Shown: positions 10,651 to 24,200, numbered from the stretch's first letter. The stretch: 64,000 nucleotides of DNA from Euglena gracilis (GCA_039621445.1 CP154956.1:56741220-56805219), one strand, 5' to 3'. Notes: generated by a model from the sequence alone, not told the origin. Numbers and translations: made by a program.

Positions 10651-10865
10651 GGTCCGGGGGGCCGGGGGGAGGGGGGTCCGGGGGGCCACACCAAAAATGG
10701 ACGAAAATTGCGAAAAGGACTAAAAATAGTAATTTTTTTTTACCGAAAAGTATATCCCCCCGGGGGGGAGGGGGGTCCTTCCCCCCCCCGGGTCCAAACA
10801 TAAAAAAATCCCTACTCCGGCCCCCCTCCCCCCGGGGGGTCAGCTGGGTCAACCCCCTAAAAAAC
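10640..10865. mobile_element. C/G-ended non-autonomous element
   Basis: G-runs and C-runs in inverted arrangement (GGGGGTCCGGGGGGCC at 10,645-10,686 and CCCCGGGGGGTCAGCTGG at 10,829-10,848) bracket AT-rich sequence containing GAAAATTGCG and CCGAAAA. Similar GC-homopolymer modules with an internal GCGC(C)GAA-type motif recur at 26.5, 35.99-36.24, 36.4-36.65, 37.6-37.93, 40.27-40.67, 46.68-46.96 and 58.35-58.70 kb. Confidence 0.6.
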
Positions 10866-11757
10866 AGTGTTTTGAGGCACAAAAAAACCAAAGTAAAACA
10901 ATTCCAAAAACTTTTTGTTGGAAGAGACACCGTTGTGAAATCCACAGGTGGGGGGAGGGAAAGCCTGAACACAGCAGCTGCCGGCTGTGTCGTGAACAAA
11001 CAATAATGCATCACTTCCCAAACTTCTTTGCCCGATCAACACCAGCCCGCGGGGACAGAAACAAGGTTGCCCGAGAATTGGCCATCATGGAGGGGGGATT
11101 GTCCAGGGGGGGGAATTGTGTCCACGAGGAGGGGGGGAAGGACGTTTAGTCCAAAAGGGGGGTGTGTACCAGGCGTATGCTTCTGTCCCCTTCCGTTGAG
11201 GAAGTTAGGATGGAAGCAGATCCTATTAGGATCTCCTAATGGGTGCCCCTTCTCTCTCGACAGGTGGTATTCTTCTTTATACCTTTTCCTTCCTTTCCAT
11301 CGGACCGGACTTGGATATCCAGTCCGTTCTCCCTGCATTGCTCCGTGCTTTGCTTCTTGGGAAGTGGGAAAAGGGATTTTCTGTTACTCTGATTTTCAGT
11401 TCCCAAGTAGGTGCGCCAAGGCGAAAGCGAAGGCTTTTGGGAATTGGGAAAGGGGAATTGGGAATCAGACGTACACTTGGTAGCAGATTAGGTTACGATC
11501 CTACACATACTTCACAGAAAGAAAGGCTACCAGGTTTTACACTTGGTAGCAGATTGGTTCGATCCTACGCTGACTGGCAGCGGAGAGCCCCTGCACCGTT
11601 ATTACACGGTCGCAGCGTCAGCTCCCGGCTTCTAGTCAACGTCTAAGCAGACGAGCAGGCTCCGGAAGGTTCTGTACGGTATTACCCGTCACAGCCCCTC
11701 TGGTGCCAGCACAACTGCTTAGTTTTGTGGGTTTTTGCTGCTTTTGTCACCAGAAAG
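10866..11757. other. Stretch without a supported gene; one direct repeat
   Basis: A direct repeat of TACACTTGGTAGCAGATT occurs at 11,473-11,490 and again at 11,538-11,555, each followed by a CGATCCTAC-type word. GC-run blocks lie at 11,080-11,160. No coding region is supported. Confidence 0.5.
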
Positions 11758-12246
11758 ATGCAAAGCACAGGCCCCAACCATCAATTCAACTATGCCTTAT
11801 TACAGGCATCATTGCAAGACATTGACCAAGAAACTGGGGATTGGAAGCTTTTATGTGAAAGTGCTTCCAGTTCCCACGCCGATGAGGCACAATTGATTGA
11901 ATTGTCACAATTGCAACACTTGTCATCATTGACAGTGGTCGGCGATGAGCCCTCCGCTTCATTGGCTTCAGAGTCTAATGCGGCCTCTTCCGCACTCACC
12001 TTGCCACAACGGGGGTATTCGCCTCTGTCTGCGGCAATGGTGCAGCTCCGCACACCGGAGAGACCCGTGGTGATTCCGCCACCGGGCTTCTCTGGTGATG
12101 GTGGACTGGAAACCCCGTGTTTCTTTCAACCACCACCCGTTCTTCCACCGGCAAGCCCTTACAGAGCTTTGCCACCACCCCCCGATATCGGGTGCTATCC
12201 CGTGTGTTGTGTTGAAGGGGTCTTTTTTGCCTCCCCCCTTTGTTAG
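11758..12246 (+). CDS. Uncharacterised Ser/Pro-rich open reading frame
   Basis: An uninterrupted plus-strand frame of 162 codons from an ATG at 11,758 to TAG at 12,246. The N-terminal half is acidic with repeated Leu and Gln (NYALLQASLQDIDQETGDWK) and the C-terminal half is proline-rich (PVVIPPPGFSGDGG, FFQPPPVLPPASPYR). No domain was recognised. Its 3' end overlaps, in antisense, the RNase H-like end of the minus-strand DIRS relic, so the last 20-30 codons are probably not original protein. It may be the first reading frame of a retroelement or an unrelated first exon. Composition argues for coding, but nothing else does. Confidence 0.35.
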   Translation: MQSTGPNHQFNYALLQASLQDIDQETGDWKLLCESASSSHADEAQLIELSQLQHLSSLTVVGDEPSASLASESNAASSALTLPQRGYSPLSAAMVQLRTPERPVVIPPPGFSGDGGLETPCFFQPPPVLPPASPYRALPPPPDIGCYPVCCVEGVFFASPLC

Positions 12247-14580
12247 GTAAGAATTAAGTACCTGATTGTCCACTGAAAGTAGAAATGTTTCTCCAGGTTT
12301 GCTTAGGATTTTTACTGTGCTTATGGCTGCACTTAGTTCTTTGACACTTATGTGCAGTATGGACTTTTCCCACTAAAATTCCTGCACAATGTTTCCTGTA
12401 TGGATGTCTAACCCCCCCGGGCGTGGGTGCTGCTGTCTGAGTGTAACTCCGAGGTGGCATTTTGTGGGAAGGGTCTTCCGTCCCATGTGTCCAGCAGAAT
12501 TTTGATTTCCTTTAGCTAGGTTTTTTTTTCTGGTGAAGTGTGATGCTTTGAGTCCCAGGGGGCTGGGAGTGTTTTGCCAGAAAATTGGCCAGGGCATCCG
12601 TAAAAGCCCTGAGAAAGGGCAGGGCCATCAGGTTGGACCTGATTTGTCCCAAAATGGCAGCCAGCTGCCTTTTTGACATGAAGTCCTTAATTAAAATTTT
12701 TACCATCTGCTTTTTGGTGGCCTTGACTTTGGGGTGGGGGTACTTATAAATTTCCTTCTTGGAAGTTTAGTTGAAACCCCAGGTGTTTTTACAATTTGGG
12801 TGGGTTCCATGGCTGACTTTTTTACACTGATTTTGAACCCCGATTTGATTAAATCCCTGACAACTGTGGTCAGGTGATTTTGTAGGGTGTTTCTGGTTGG
12901 TGGCACCACCAAAATGTCGTCCCGGTAAAGGAATTCCTGGACGCCCCTTTTCTCCACAACTTTTCGAATGTTTTTATGACCTCCACGAACATTTGAGGCA
13001 TTATGGTCAGGCTAAAGCAGCCTGCTTGGAACGCCCGAGTTTGCCCCCCTACCTAAGGCCTTAGAAAATGACCTAGGGCCTGGATCACTGGTATGTGGAA
13101 ATAGGCATCCTTTAGGTCTATTTGGCTGCCCACTGGCCTTTTTCCAGAATTGGAAAGCTTTGCTGGATGTGATCCAGCTTGAAAGGTTTTACCTGGAACT
13201 GCTGGTTTAGTTCGCTTATGAACCTCCACTTTGTCTCCCCCCTCTTGTTTTGAAATTAGAAACCAGCGAATCATATGCTGGGTTCGTGTATCCTGAACCC
13301 TCTTTATGGACCCAGATTTTTCGTAATCCAACAGGACTTTTTTTTGCTTGGGTCAGGTTTAGATTTGCCCTGAATTTTGGATGGGTGGACGGACAACTTT
13401 GGGTTTCTGTCCCAGGGGGGTTGGATGTCGTCTTTGATTAGTTGAAAGGTTGCTGGGGGGGGGGCGTTTTTGTTCCACCATTTTAGGCTTTTTGAAGTCT
13501 CTGGTGCAGAGGGGTGTTTACCCACTTTTCCTCCATGAAAGTTATTTCTCCAAGCAAGTGTTTTTGTTGGGTTGTGGGCTGGGTTGATGACCATTTTCCA
13601 TCCCATGGACAGTTTGGGACGCGTGCTGTGACCTGCTGATGGGTGGTTGGGAATATGGAAACCCCTGGGTTTACAGGAGGTTGTCGAAAAACTGTAGAGG
13701 GGGTCTTCATGCATCTCTCACACACTCTCTTGTCCTCCACTCTGATCTTGTTGTTGGTAGACATACCATAGGGCGGCCTCTGTGGGTCCCCCCTTGGGTT
13801 AACCTTCCCCTGCCATGGGCAAAACAAAAAGATTTGACAGGGGGCCGCTGTGGGTCCCCTGTCCTCCTCCACAAGTGGGTACCTTGTCCCCCTCGTTCAG
13901 TGGGCATGTGCTTGCACAAACGGCCTCCAGGGCCTGGTCGATGTTTTCCCCTTGGCCCAGATTCCATCTCCCCGTAATTTGGTTTTGAATTGCTGGGGAC
14001 TTTGGTGGATGACCACCTTGGTGCCTTCATTGCTGCCCCTTGTGGGGGACTGGGCTAAACTTCTGGTAGAACGGGTTTGATATTGGTTTTCTATTTGGTT
14101 TCTTGGCCACCAATTGCCAAGGGCTGTGGCTGTCGCTTTTTCGGGTTGAGGAATTTTCTGAAAAGGAAGTTTTCTTTTCGGGGAAAGCCACGGATTGCCA
14201 GATGGAGGCCGCACCGGAAGGCTCTCCAGCGGTATCTTCTCGGGCGCGGTGCTGTCCAGCTGTTGCTCCTGAGACTTTCATAGTGCATTGAACTCAACCT
14301 TTTCAAATTCCAACTCAACTTGATGTTTCGGTCTTGACCACAGCTTCAATGCTAAATTCCTGGTGCACATGCTGTTCTCAACGAGGGAGTCGGTTAACCT
14401 TTCCGTCAGGAAGAACACCTTCTCCAGTAGGCATTCTCCCCAAACTTGAAAAACGTTGAATAGTTCCTCTCTTCCGGATATTCTGCTGCCTTGATTTCTT
14501 CTCTTGGTTCGACTTATTGCGTAGGTTTTATTCCTGTCTTCCGGGTATCGAAGGCAAACCGCCGGCGAGCAAGGCATGGC
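12170..14580 (-). mobile_element. DIRS-like retrotransposon relic (gag-like, RT, RNase H), broken
   Basis: Minus-strand copy related to the plus-strand relic at 2.1-3.9 kb. A gag-like region at about 14,577-13,450 contains FLTERLTDSLVENSMCTRNL and long polar stretches. The reverse transcriptase follows: IDLKDAYFHIPV at about 13,090-13,130 and the palm motif as YRDDILVVPPT at about 12,895-12,930 with both Asp present. After it come KKSAMEPTQIV and the thumb-like SKRQLAAILGQIRSNLMALP at 12,600-12,690. RNase H-type text (LTKGGGKKDPFN) ends near 12,190. The RT is split among frames by small indels, so it is inactive. No recombinase gene lies beside it. The fingers region has the same LNQQF and PFKLDHIQ wording as the other copy. 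Confidence 0.78.
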
Positions 14581-15365
14581 AATTTAGGAGTCGGCCAGTT
14601 CCGGCGACAAAAGACACTGAGTGCAGACTCCTGCCAAAGCGTTCCCAAACAATCGCAACAGACCGCCGGCGAGCAAGGCATGGCCTCAAAATGGAACAGA
14701 GCGGAGCCCGAGGCGCCCCATTACTTTTTGGCCGGTGTCAAATGCTCGTATCTGTAATGCGTTTGTCCAATATTTGCACCTTTCCTGATGCCTTCATCCA
14801 GTGGCTCCCGACCAAGCCAAAAAAGCCCAAGAAATAACCACAAAAAAAGCCCAAGAATGACACAAAAAGCCCCCAAAAGCAACCAAAATGACTTGTCTAT
14901 GCCCAAAAACGCCACCAATGTTCACAAAAGATTGTGAAAAATAACCCAAAATCACCAATATGGCGCAAAATGGCCAAAAAATGCCAAAAATATGCTCATT
15001 TTGACCCAAATTAGCTCAATATTTGCCAAATCAGTGCAAAACTGCCCCAAAGTTAGCAAAACTTCATCCAAAATGGCCATGATGGGTGTAAAACTGGAGA
15101 TTTGTGGGAAATTATCCAAAAAAATGGGTTTAATTCAAAATATACAAAAAAAAATGCCAGCATCGCCCAGCATCGGAACCCCACCTCTGGGCTCCAAAAA
15201 TCCAGCATCGCCCAGCATCGCCCAGCCTCATCAGAGGTGCTTGTTCCCAACCCAGGATCCCCTCACGTTCCTCAAAGCAAACCACTGTCAAAGAAGGCAT
15301 GGCCTTCACAAGGCCTTTGTGCTTTGCCCTCGTGTCCCCTCCCTGGTCGGTTTCCGGTGCGAATA
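14555..15365. repeat. Dispersed copies of CCGCCGGCGAGCAAGG and TTTGCCCTCG motifs
   Basis: ACCGCCGGCGAGCAAGGCAT occurs at about 14,559 and 14,662. The related block CATGGCCTTCACAAGGCCTT with GCTTTGCCCTCGTGTCCCC lies at 15,298-15,345. The same blocks occur in the 221-579 inverted repeat. They flank the start of the minus-strand DIRS-like relic, as the first set flanks the plus-strand one. 14,800-15,130 is AT-rich text built on CCAAAAATGCC words. Confidence 0.55.
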
Positions 15366-15559
15366 AACTGGCAAATAGGACTTGGAAAATAAACTGGCAA
15401 ATCGGACTTGGAAAACTTATAATTCTCAAAAGCTGGGGCACATCCCTTTTGGGTTTTCAGAAGAAAAAAAACTCAACACAGGTTGGCGCCCCCAACCTGC
15501 ATTTGGCCGATAATTTGTTCAACCACAAACCAACACTGAAAACCTTGTTATGCAAAATG

Positions 15560-15684
15560 TCAAAAGGGCAGAGGGAGGGGCATCCCGAGCAGGGACATGA
15601 GGGTGGTGAAAGCAAATGTCAAGAAAAAGCCGCCGCTGACAAAACAAATTGCTCGCTCGGACAAATATCTTGAGATCAACGATC
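15560..15684 (-). CDS. GDT1 exon 8, last helix and stop
   Basis: After a 79-nt intron ending TTTGTCACAG, the exon continues [20 protein letters not shown] and [16 protein letters not shown] to a TGA at 15,560-15,562. Gly-Gly and the Arg/Ser-Glu preceding the last helix are typical of the family C-terminus. Confidence 0.92.
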
Positions 15685-18234
15685 CTGTGACAAAGAGAGG
15701 GAGACCGGGCAGAACTGATCATCGAAAAACGTCAAAACAAAATGTTGGAAAAAGCGAGCACACCGGACACCACTGCTATGGCTGTGGCCAAGCCATGGCC
15801 AGCCACTGCTCCGGCTGTTACTGAAAATGGATTCTGAGCAGCACTGAGCCCGATGGTGGCGAGGAAAGACTTGTCGCCAAACTCCGCAGCAAAGACCAAT
15901 GAGCAGGTGGAGAAGAATAATGGCCAGAACTTTGATTCTTCCACCGTCTTGCCGAAGTCCTGAGAAATGGTTGGCATTCAAATATTCATTGCTGCATCCC
16001 CGTATTAAAATGAAAATTACTCATAATCAACAAAGATTCCTTCTGTGAACTCTCACATATAGATAACAATTTGGACGACTGTGGTCAAGCCAAAAAAAAA
16101 TTAACTACGCCATTTAAAAGAAATTTTAAACCATTTCTGACGCGTAGATTTTTGGTTCCCTGCCCATCAGTACAGAAAGACAGCTAGCGTACATCTTAAT
16201 GCCCTCCTCATTGCGCAATCAGCCCAGAACCCACATTTCTTCACTCAAAAATCGTCAACTTTGACAAAAACCAATTAAAATGACCTTTGAAAAATGAATC
16301 GTTTTTGCCCTTGTCCTTCATATTTGTTGACCTATGGTAAAATGGCAAAAAAATTAAAAACGGTGGAAATGAAAAATGCCACCCCCCCCCCCCTTTATTG
16401 TCCCACCGACCTGCCCCCGGGAGGCCCGACCGGACAATAAAGGGGGGGGGGACAATAAAGGGGGGGGGGGGTAATGTGAAAATTGCTGGAAACGGGGAAA
16501 AATATTTGACTGCTCAGCTCAAATAACGAACTCATCAATCATCGGTGCTCTTTTTGCGCCATTGACTTCTGAAAGAAATCTGCACACATAACAATTTGTC
16601 ATCTGATGGACTGCATAGAACTGTTTGGACCACAATTTCTTTTATGCCCTGACCCCCATTTACAGGGGTCAAGAATGCATTTCAGGCCCCAGCAGGCCAT
16701 TTTAAGCGGGAGTGGGTCAGATGCCTTCCCAATATTTGAGATCTGGGGGAGTCCAGAGAACAGAAGAAGAGAGAACACAGAAGATTGATTAACCCCCCCC
16801 CCAAATGGCACACCCCCCTCGCCCTGTTTTCCTTTGGTTTTCCATGTAAAAATAACACCCCCAAATAACCCCCCCCCCCCTGGGGCCCCAATTCGGGTGC
16901 CCAAATAACACACCGGGGGGGGGGTGTTATTTGGGGGGTTTCTGACCCAGGGAGCTCCAGGCCCAAACCCATCCACACACCTGTTCGAAAACCCAACTGC
17001 ACCCCACCCCCTGGCGCCCCAAAAGCCCCAAAATCAGCCTAAAATCCTTGGAAAAATTTTCCCAGCCTGTCCTTCAGCCGGGCCAGACTGACCCAAGGTG
17101 CACCCCCACCCCCCACCCCCCAAGGAGTGGGGAGTCCAGCAGCCCCAACCACCTACCCACTCTCGAAAACCTCCCTCCCCCTCCCCCCAGGGAACCCTGT
17201 GTGAAGCTGTGGTCTGGAGCCCATGGTCTGGAGCCCTGGAGCCCTGGTCTGAGCCCATGGTCTGGAGCCCTACTCCAATCACTCCCAAACTAAGGTCGCA
17301 AGTTTTTTTAAAAAAATTTTGTGGCTGTGAGAGGTCTGGAGCCAGCCAGGCTGCTGGCCACATTTTTTGTGACGTTTTGGCCGACAGCCCAACAGCTGGC
17401 TGGATATCACCCCGCAGCTCTGCATTTTTGTGCCCCGCACATTTTTTGGAAAGCCTTCGGAAACACTTCGTGATGCGAGAGGTTCTGATCGTTTTGGTGA
17501 GAGTTTGGACCTTTGACAAAGGTTGTAAAAATTTCATCCTCACCCCGAAAATGCTCTCTATCAGGGTTTCCTTAAGCTCCCTGGGGTGGGGGTCCTACAG
17601 GCTGGCGGGAAAAAAGGTGTGGCTAGACCCCGGGGGGGGGGGGAGGCTGGCAGGTCCAGGGGGGGGGGGAGTCTGGTGGGCTGGAGCTGGACCCGGCAGG
17701 TACCCAGAAAATGCCCGATAAAGCCCAAATCCAGCTGGGTTGGCATTCTTCAAACAAAATTTGGAGGTGAAACCCCAAAATCTACTCCAAAATGCCATTG
17801 GGCCATTTTTTGAACACTTCTTAAAAAATTTTCCGAAATTTTTTCGGTCCAGCCCGAACTTTATTTCGGCGGACCCCTGGGGCTTTCTATCCATTGGTGC
17901 AAGGGCGAAATAATCACATAACTACTGTATGGTGTGTGGACCCCAAGAAGAGGTGGGTGCAAAAGAAGAAAATTTGTGGGTTTGAAGGATTTTATGTGAT
18001 TTTATGTGTTTGCTATGATTTTATAACCCTCCCCAAATTTCCCCCAGGAATATTATTGGTCAGCTGAAATTCACGTTCAGGGGCGGAGGTATTATTCGGG
18101 GGGATTATTTGGAATTTTTTTTGTGGTCAAATTCTGACCGCGCAGTGCATTGTATCTATTTTGAATACTGTATGTGTGTGTACTGTATATACACACACAC
18201 GCACACATATACATACATACATATATATATAATA

Positions 18235-18275
<41 letters not shown>

Positions 18276-21200
18276 TGTATATTTCCTGGAACATTGGCAT
18301 GCCAACGACGGGGGGTACAGAAAAGAATGAGTCTGCCTGGGAGCTGGAACCATATTTTTGTGCAAGTTTTACATGAAATCTACCATGTTTGGATTGAGAA
18401 CAGAAAGGAAAATACCAAATTGCTTTTTTGACAAAAATTAAAACCACATTATGACCTGGTGAATTCCTTTCAAAAAACACCTCTAGTAGAAAGTTAAGAG
18501 ATGATTTTCAGTGATTTTATATGCAATGTGATTTCGTGATTTCATGATTCAGGAGCTTTCTGGGAAAATGATTTGTATAATCATCCATGATTTTTTGGGA
18601 CCTTCCATACAATATTTTTTGAAAACCTTTGGAACCTTAACCCGGAATCCCCAAATTAGCAATGCTGCTTTCCAACTGTCCCAGAAGCTTTGCCAGAGAC
18701 AAGTGCAAATGCATCAGTCAAGCCCACTGCTTGACCAACCCACTTTGTCCAAAAATCTTAAATGATGTTTTGTTCAGAAAAAAATCAGCAAACCTTCACG
18801 ACATCTTCTGCCTCTTCCAGCTCCTCATCCATCTTTCCACTTTTCCCATCAGCTGGCATACTGGCAGCCTCCCCACCATCTCTGTGCTTGTCCAGGAAGG
18901 CCTGGTGGGGGGGGGGGTTCGGACCCCCCACCTGGGAGGTGGGGGGGGGGGTGGGTCGACCCCACTAGGATGGGACAACCCCCTCACTCACCACCCACAG
19001 GGTTGCAGGGATTCCAATCCAGCCCTGGTGACACCTTCCCTCCTTTACCCCGAACACTCTCCTTATGCCGAACCCTGGTGGGGGGACCCCCTCCCCGGGA
19101 TCCTCCCGGGGGAGGGAAATCCTGGTTTGTTTCTTATGTCGACTGCGGAATACCTCTTTAAAATGGGCTTTTTTGGGGGAGAAAATCTGCATTTTGATTT
19201 CGGTCAAATAAATTTTGGGCATATACAATTCTTTTTCCAAAAGAGTCCATTGAGTCTAGGAAGAAATTTGTAGGGTATTTCGGCTCAGAGTTGGTCTTTG
19301 TGATCTGCATGTGCGTTTCGGCACCACCTTTCTGAGATCTTTGTGGTCAGGGATTTCTTAAGGACATCCCCCCCAGGGGGGTCCAGCCTCCGGCTGGAAA
19401 AAAGGCTGCTGGCTAGAAACGAGATGCTGGCTGGACCCCCTCCCCCAGGGGGATAGGGGGGGGGAGAGGGGGGGGGGTCCGGGGCTGGAGGGGGCTATGC
19501 TGAGCTGGGTCGATGAAAAACAAAACTTTGCAAAACATTTTTGCCTTCTCAACATGTTGATGGATGGAGCAAATGTACGTGCCAGACATTGAGGGCGAGG
19601 AAGCTGTGAAAAGAAAAAAAAATGCAGGGATAGGTGAGCTGGGCAGCCCAGTTGGCTGGCCAGCCTACGGCCAGCTGGCCCGGCCTTTGGCCAGCTGGCC
19701 CGGCCTCCGGCTGGACCCAACTTGATTTCGCTCGACCCTGGGGGGGAGGGGCTCCCAGCCCCGATTTGGGCCGCCGGCTGGATTTGAGTGCTGGCTGGCT
19801 GGACCCCCCCCCCCGGGGAGAACCACAAACAGGGGAGAAATCCCCTGTTTGTGGTTCCACCGTCACCCCCCACCACAGGTCCAGCCCCAATCCCATCCAA
19901 AGACCCCCCCAGGTCTCCCGAGTTTTTTTTTATTATGAAAAAAGAAGCCTGAAGTGGACCCAGGTCATATTCAAAACACGTCAAAATACAACCTGAACTA
20001 TGGCAACAAAATCCTGCAAAATGAAACCAAAAAAACCTGTGACGAGCTGGGGGGCAATCCAGGGATCGTCTCAGGGTTTTATCGTGAACAAATCTTATTT
20101 CTGCTCTCGAACACGCAAGAGAAAATTCCCAGTGGGCCACCATTCAGGTGTTCAGATGCAAATGGAGCAAAGGCAGAGATGCTCCCGAATGGCTTGGAAG
20201 CCAAAATAAGCAAACAACAGCGTGGCGGCATAGTCGTCCAATGGCAGCCCATTTGTCAGAGAGGGAGGCACGGCATGGAACACCTGAAGAAATTTTTGGG
20301 GAACCAGAACGAGTTGAGGAGGGTGGACACTGGCTTTTGTTGTTGCCATCCATCAAATGAACTTTGCACTATTTTTCTTTTGATCTGCGTCACTGTTGTA
20401 CCTGGTCTTTGATCTTTGAAGAATGTCGAGTCTAAAAAAACGAGGAACCTTGGAATAACTCGGGCATCAACTTTTGGTGGGGTCGCTAAAAAATGCAATG
20501 CCAATGTTCTCAAATGAAACAGACAACAAAGTTGAACCACAGAATGGATTAAAGCAAAAACGAAAAGACAAAAAAAGCAGCTACAGAGAGCAAGAGAAGA
20601 AAATGAAAAGGCAAATGGCACAATATGGTAAGAATGGGATGCACTTGCAGCAGGGACCTGTCCCATCAGCACTGCCACCACAGACATAGCCACCAGGGCT
20701 GCCATAGAGCCACAATAAGACACCACTTTGCCATACTTGACAGCCAGCAGCCCAGCAATGAAAAACGTCTTGTCCCCAATCTCGGAGAAAAAGATCAAAG
20801 AGAACGCCTGGGCAAACCCCGTTCCGAAGGTCTGCAGAGTGACGAGGGGACAGGAATCACTGCACTCTTTTGGCCGGGGGAAAAAAAAACAAAAACCAAG
20901 GCAAGACGCATACAAAACAACCGGAAATATCCAATGACTTCGGGGTGGGGGTTGGCCCCCCCAGGGCACCCACGAGGTCTGTGCACTCTTCCCATCCGGC
21001 TCACTCAACTTTGACAGTGAACGCTTCTTTCAACGACGAAGGAGGTGTCTTGCAAGAAGAAATGTGTAAGGAAAAAAACCCCAGAGCTGTCTCGTCCTCC
21101 AACAACCCGGAATACACCAACAAATAATTTTTTGGGAGGAAGCTGTTTTGTCGGGGTTGGGTCCCAAAATTCTTCACAGCTCCCTGAAAATCAAATCTCC

Positions 21201-24200
21201 ATTGGGCTCGGTCGGTGGCCTTCCAAAGAGCAAGTCCTGAGGAACACATACCATAGCCACATTCGACGCTAGCCCGGGGGTGACTGCCTGGGCAGCGTAT
21301 CCGACGGCTGGGAAAATACGCCTGCTGGCTTCTTCTTCACTGACGACCCTTGTGCCATCCTTCGTACCTCTGAATTGCCGACCACGTCTCAAAACTAAAA
21401 CATGGCCACCAGCAGACATGACATGACGCCTGGGAAAGACTTCAATTCCAAATTGACCCCCAAGGAGCCCCGTTTCAACTCATAACCATTGGGTCCAGCA
21501 GGCGTCCCCAACGGTCAGGAAAGCTTTTGTTGCGTCCGCTTTGCAGAACCAAAAGAATTCAATGCATTACTCAGTGGTGCCGGTTCCAGCTCAACGTCAC
21601 TGGAAACCTTCTCCTTTCCTGCACTGCCCACAACGCTCATGGGTTCTGGGGATGCAGTGCAACTGCCCATATTTCAACTTCTGGAATTCAAACACTGTCC
21701 CACGCTTCCCCTGTCAACCACTTCTCAACTTCCACTGTTTGCAATGAGAAAATGCATGAGATGGACACATTTTTTAATAGTTAGTTGCTATTACCTAGGC
21801 CTATATTTTTCTGTTGTCAGAATTTAAATTGGAACAATAGATTTTTGGGAAAGAGCAAAAAATACTTATTCAGGATAGAAGAGTTCATCTGTGCCTTCTG
21901 CCTATGGGCCGATTTCCCCTGCTGCCTGCAGAACTTCAGCCATTTGCCAAAATCAGTCATGCATCGTCCGAGTTGCTGAGGAAAAAGAAGCCAGCTCACA
22001 CTCCAGCCAATATGCCAAGACCAAAAAGAAGTGGCCTACTGAAGCTGCGGTCATCCGCTGCATCTCCAGAAATTCTGAAAACATAACAGGAGCGATCACA
22101 ATATGCACACCAAAGCAACTCGAAATGTCAAAATAAAAAAAACAACAAAAATCCAGAAACACTTTTCAACCCCTGTGGCCATGCACCTTTGTGGTGAATA
22201 ACAAAAAAAATGTGAGCTTTCGCACGTCTGCAACTGTTCACATTCAGATTGTGAGGGAAACCACTGACATTTCATGTTCTGCAACCCAAAAGGCTGCCAC
22301 TGAGGGACAATTTTTTGTTAATGAAAGCTCCCAGTGGCGTTCGGTCACCCATGCAACACCAAACTGAGAGGCATACATCACTGCCCCTTCATCCCCCTGC
22401 TGCCGCTTGATGCCCAAGAAGGTGAACAGGAAAGGCATCGCCACAGCGAGCCCATGCAAACATCTCTGAAACTGGGAGGCTGAGGGGCTCGGCAGCTCCT
22501 GCATGGGAGCATGGGAGCGAGGCGCAGTGCCAATCCAATTGTGTGATTTGTTTGACCTGCCCCGACCTGAGACTTTCTTAAAGATCTGCGGGGGAGGAGT
22601 CCATCTCGCCGGGCGGGGAAAAAATGCAGGCTGGACGCTGGGGGGGGGGGGTTCAGCAGTCCGCGGGGGGTTGTCTGCCCCGTTGGATCTGGCTGGTTCC
22701 CAAAATTGGCAAAATCCAACCCACCTGCGTTGGAATTTTTCAAGCCATAATCTTCATGAAGCCCCCCAAAACCATTAAAATGACTTGAGGGCGTAAATAA
22801 AATGGAGCCCCCACAATACCCCACAGAACCCCACCCTCACCCTCCCCACACCCCACAATACCCCACACATGAAATTTGTGGCATAATTTTTTGACTTACT
22901 CGCCCCCCAGACCCCCCCCAGAACCAAAATAACAAGATCCCTTACCTGTGCAACCAGGGGCATCCAACACCGAATGTTTCCTGACACCCCCCCCCACATC
23001 CCCCCCACACCCCCCCACATCCCCCGCACACCCCCCCATACATACCAGGTTTTGAATAATGCTGAGCTCTTAATTTGCGCGCATTTTTGATGCCCTATAT
23101 GAACTGGCTCCCTGAATAGACCCTCCGGGGAAACGCTGACAGGCGACGCGTGAGCGGTGTGAAAACGAAAAGATTCCACTGTTTTTATCATTAAGTTTCT
23201 CAATTCCAAAATGTAAGGAATTTTAAAGCTGGGGGGCTCGGGGGGGAAGAAAACGGGGAACGGGTCATGGGTCATGATGGCCATCCTGGCTCATGTTGGC
23301 CATCATGGGTCATGATGGCCATCATGGGTCATGATGGCCGTCATGGGTCATGAAGGCCATCATGGTTCATGATGGCCATCACGGGTCATGATGGCCATCC
23401 TGGGTCATGATGGCCATCCTGGCTCATGATGGCCATCATGCGTTATGATGGCCATCCTGGCTCATGATGGCCATCATGGGTCATCATGGCCATCAAGGGT
23501 CATGATGGCCATCATGGGTCATGACCCCATGACCCATGATGGCCATCATGGGTCATGATGGCCATGTTGGGCCGGGGGGTCAAAAACGCCCATTTTCGGC
23601 TCGAAAACACTTTTTTCAGGGCCCGGGAGGCCAAAAAGCATGGTTTTGGGCAAAAAAGTCGATTTTTTTGGACTTTTTTTGGCCGAAAACGGCCAAATCC
23701 ACCAGTGGAAAAAGTGTACAAAATGGCCAAAATCGGCCGAAAAATGGCCGTATCTCGGGCTGCGCTAACAGTTGCGGGGAAATCAAAATACCAGTAGATG
23801 GGGCGTTCCAAGGGCTTCAAATTGGGTCTCCAGACATTTCCTTTGATTTGGCTTCATTTTGGAGATATTTTGAAAATTGACATTTTTTGGTCGAAATGGC
23901 AGAGTCCAAAGGGGGGGGGGGCTTATCCAGGGGGGCGGGCCGATCCTACCCAGTTTAGACCTCTTCGCGCGTGAATAACTCGGGCCTGGTGGGGAGTTGG
24001 GGGTCAAACCCAGGTGATTCGGAAACTAGAAATCCAGTCGCTCGCGACTGAAAAAAAATTTCAGGAACGGGGCCGGGATCATGGTGATAATCCGCCGGTT
24101 CCCGAGGGGGGGGGTTCGGGGGGTTTTTCCCCCAGAGGTGAGCTTCGCTCTTACCCTAAAGGGATAAGAGCTCAGCGACCCCAAACTTAAATGGGGTTCC

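Noticed and set aside
14720-15010. Minus-strand hydrophobic frames resembling a membrane protein
   Set aside because: They come from repeated CCAAAAATGCC-type words. The true GDT1 C-terminal exon was found at 15,560-15,684.
21489-21830. Plus-strand frame with protein-like sequence opposite the GDT1 gene
   Set aside because: It lies in an intron, meets no splice signals and has competing open frames.
23265-23562. CRISPR-like array
   Set aside because: Units are contiguous and palindromic with no unique spacers. The genome is eukaryotic.
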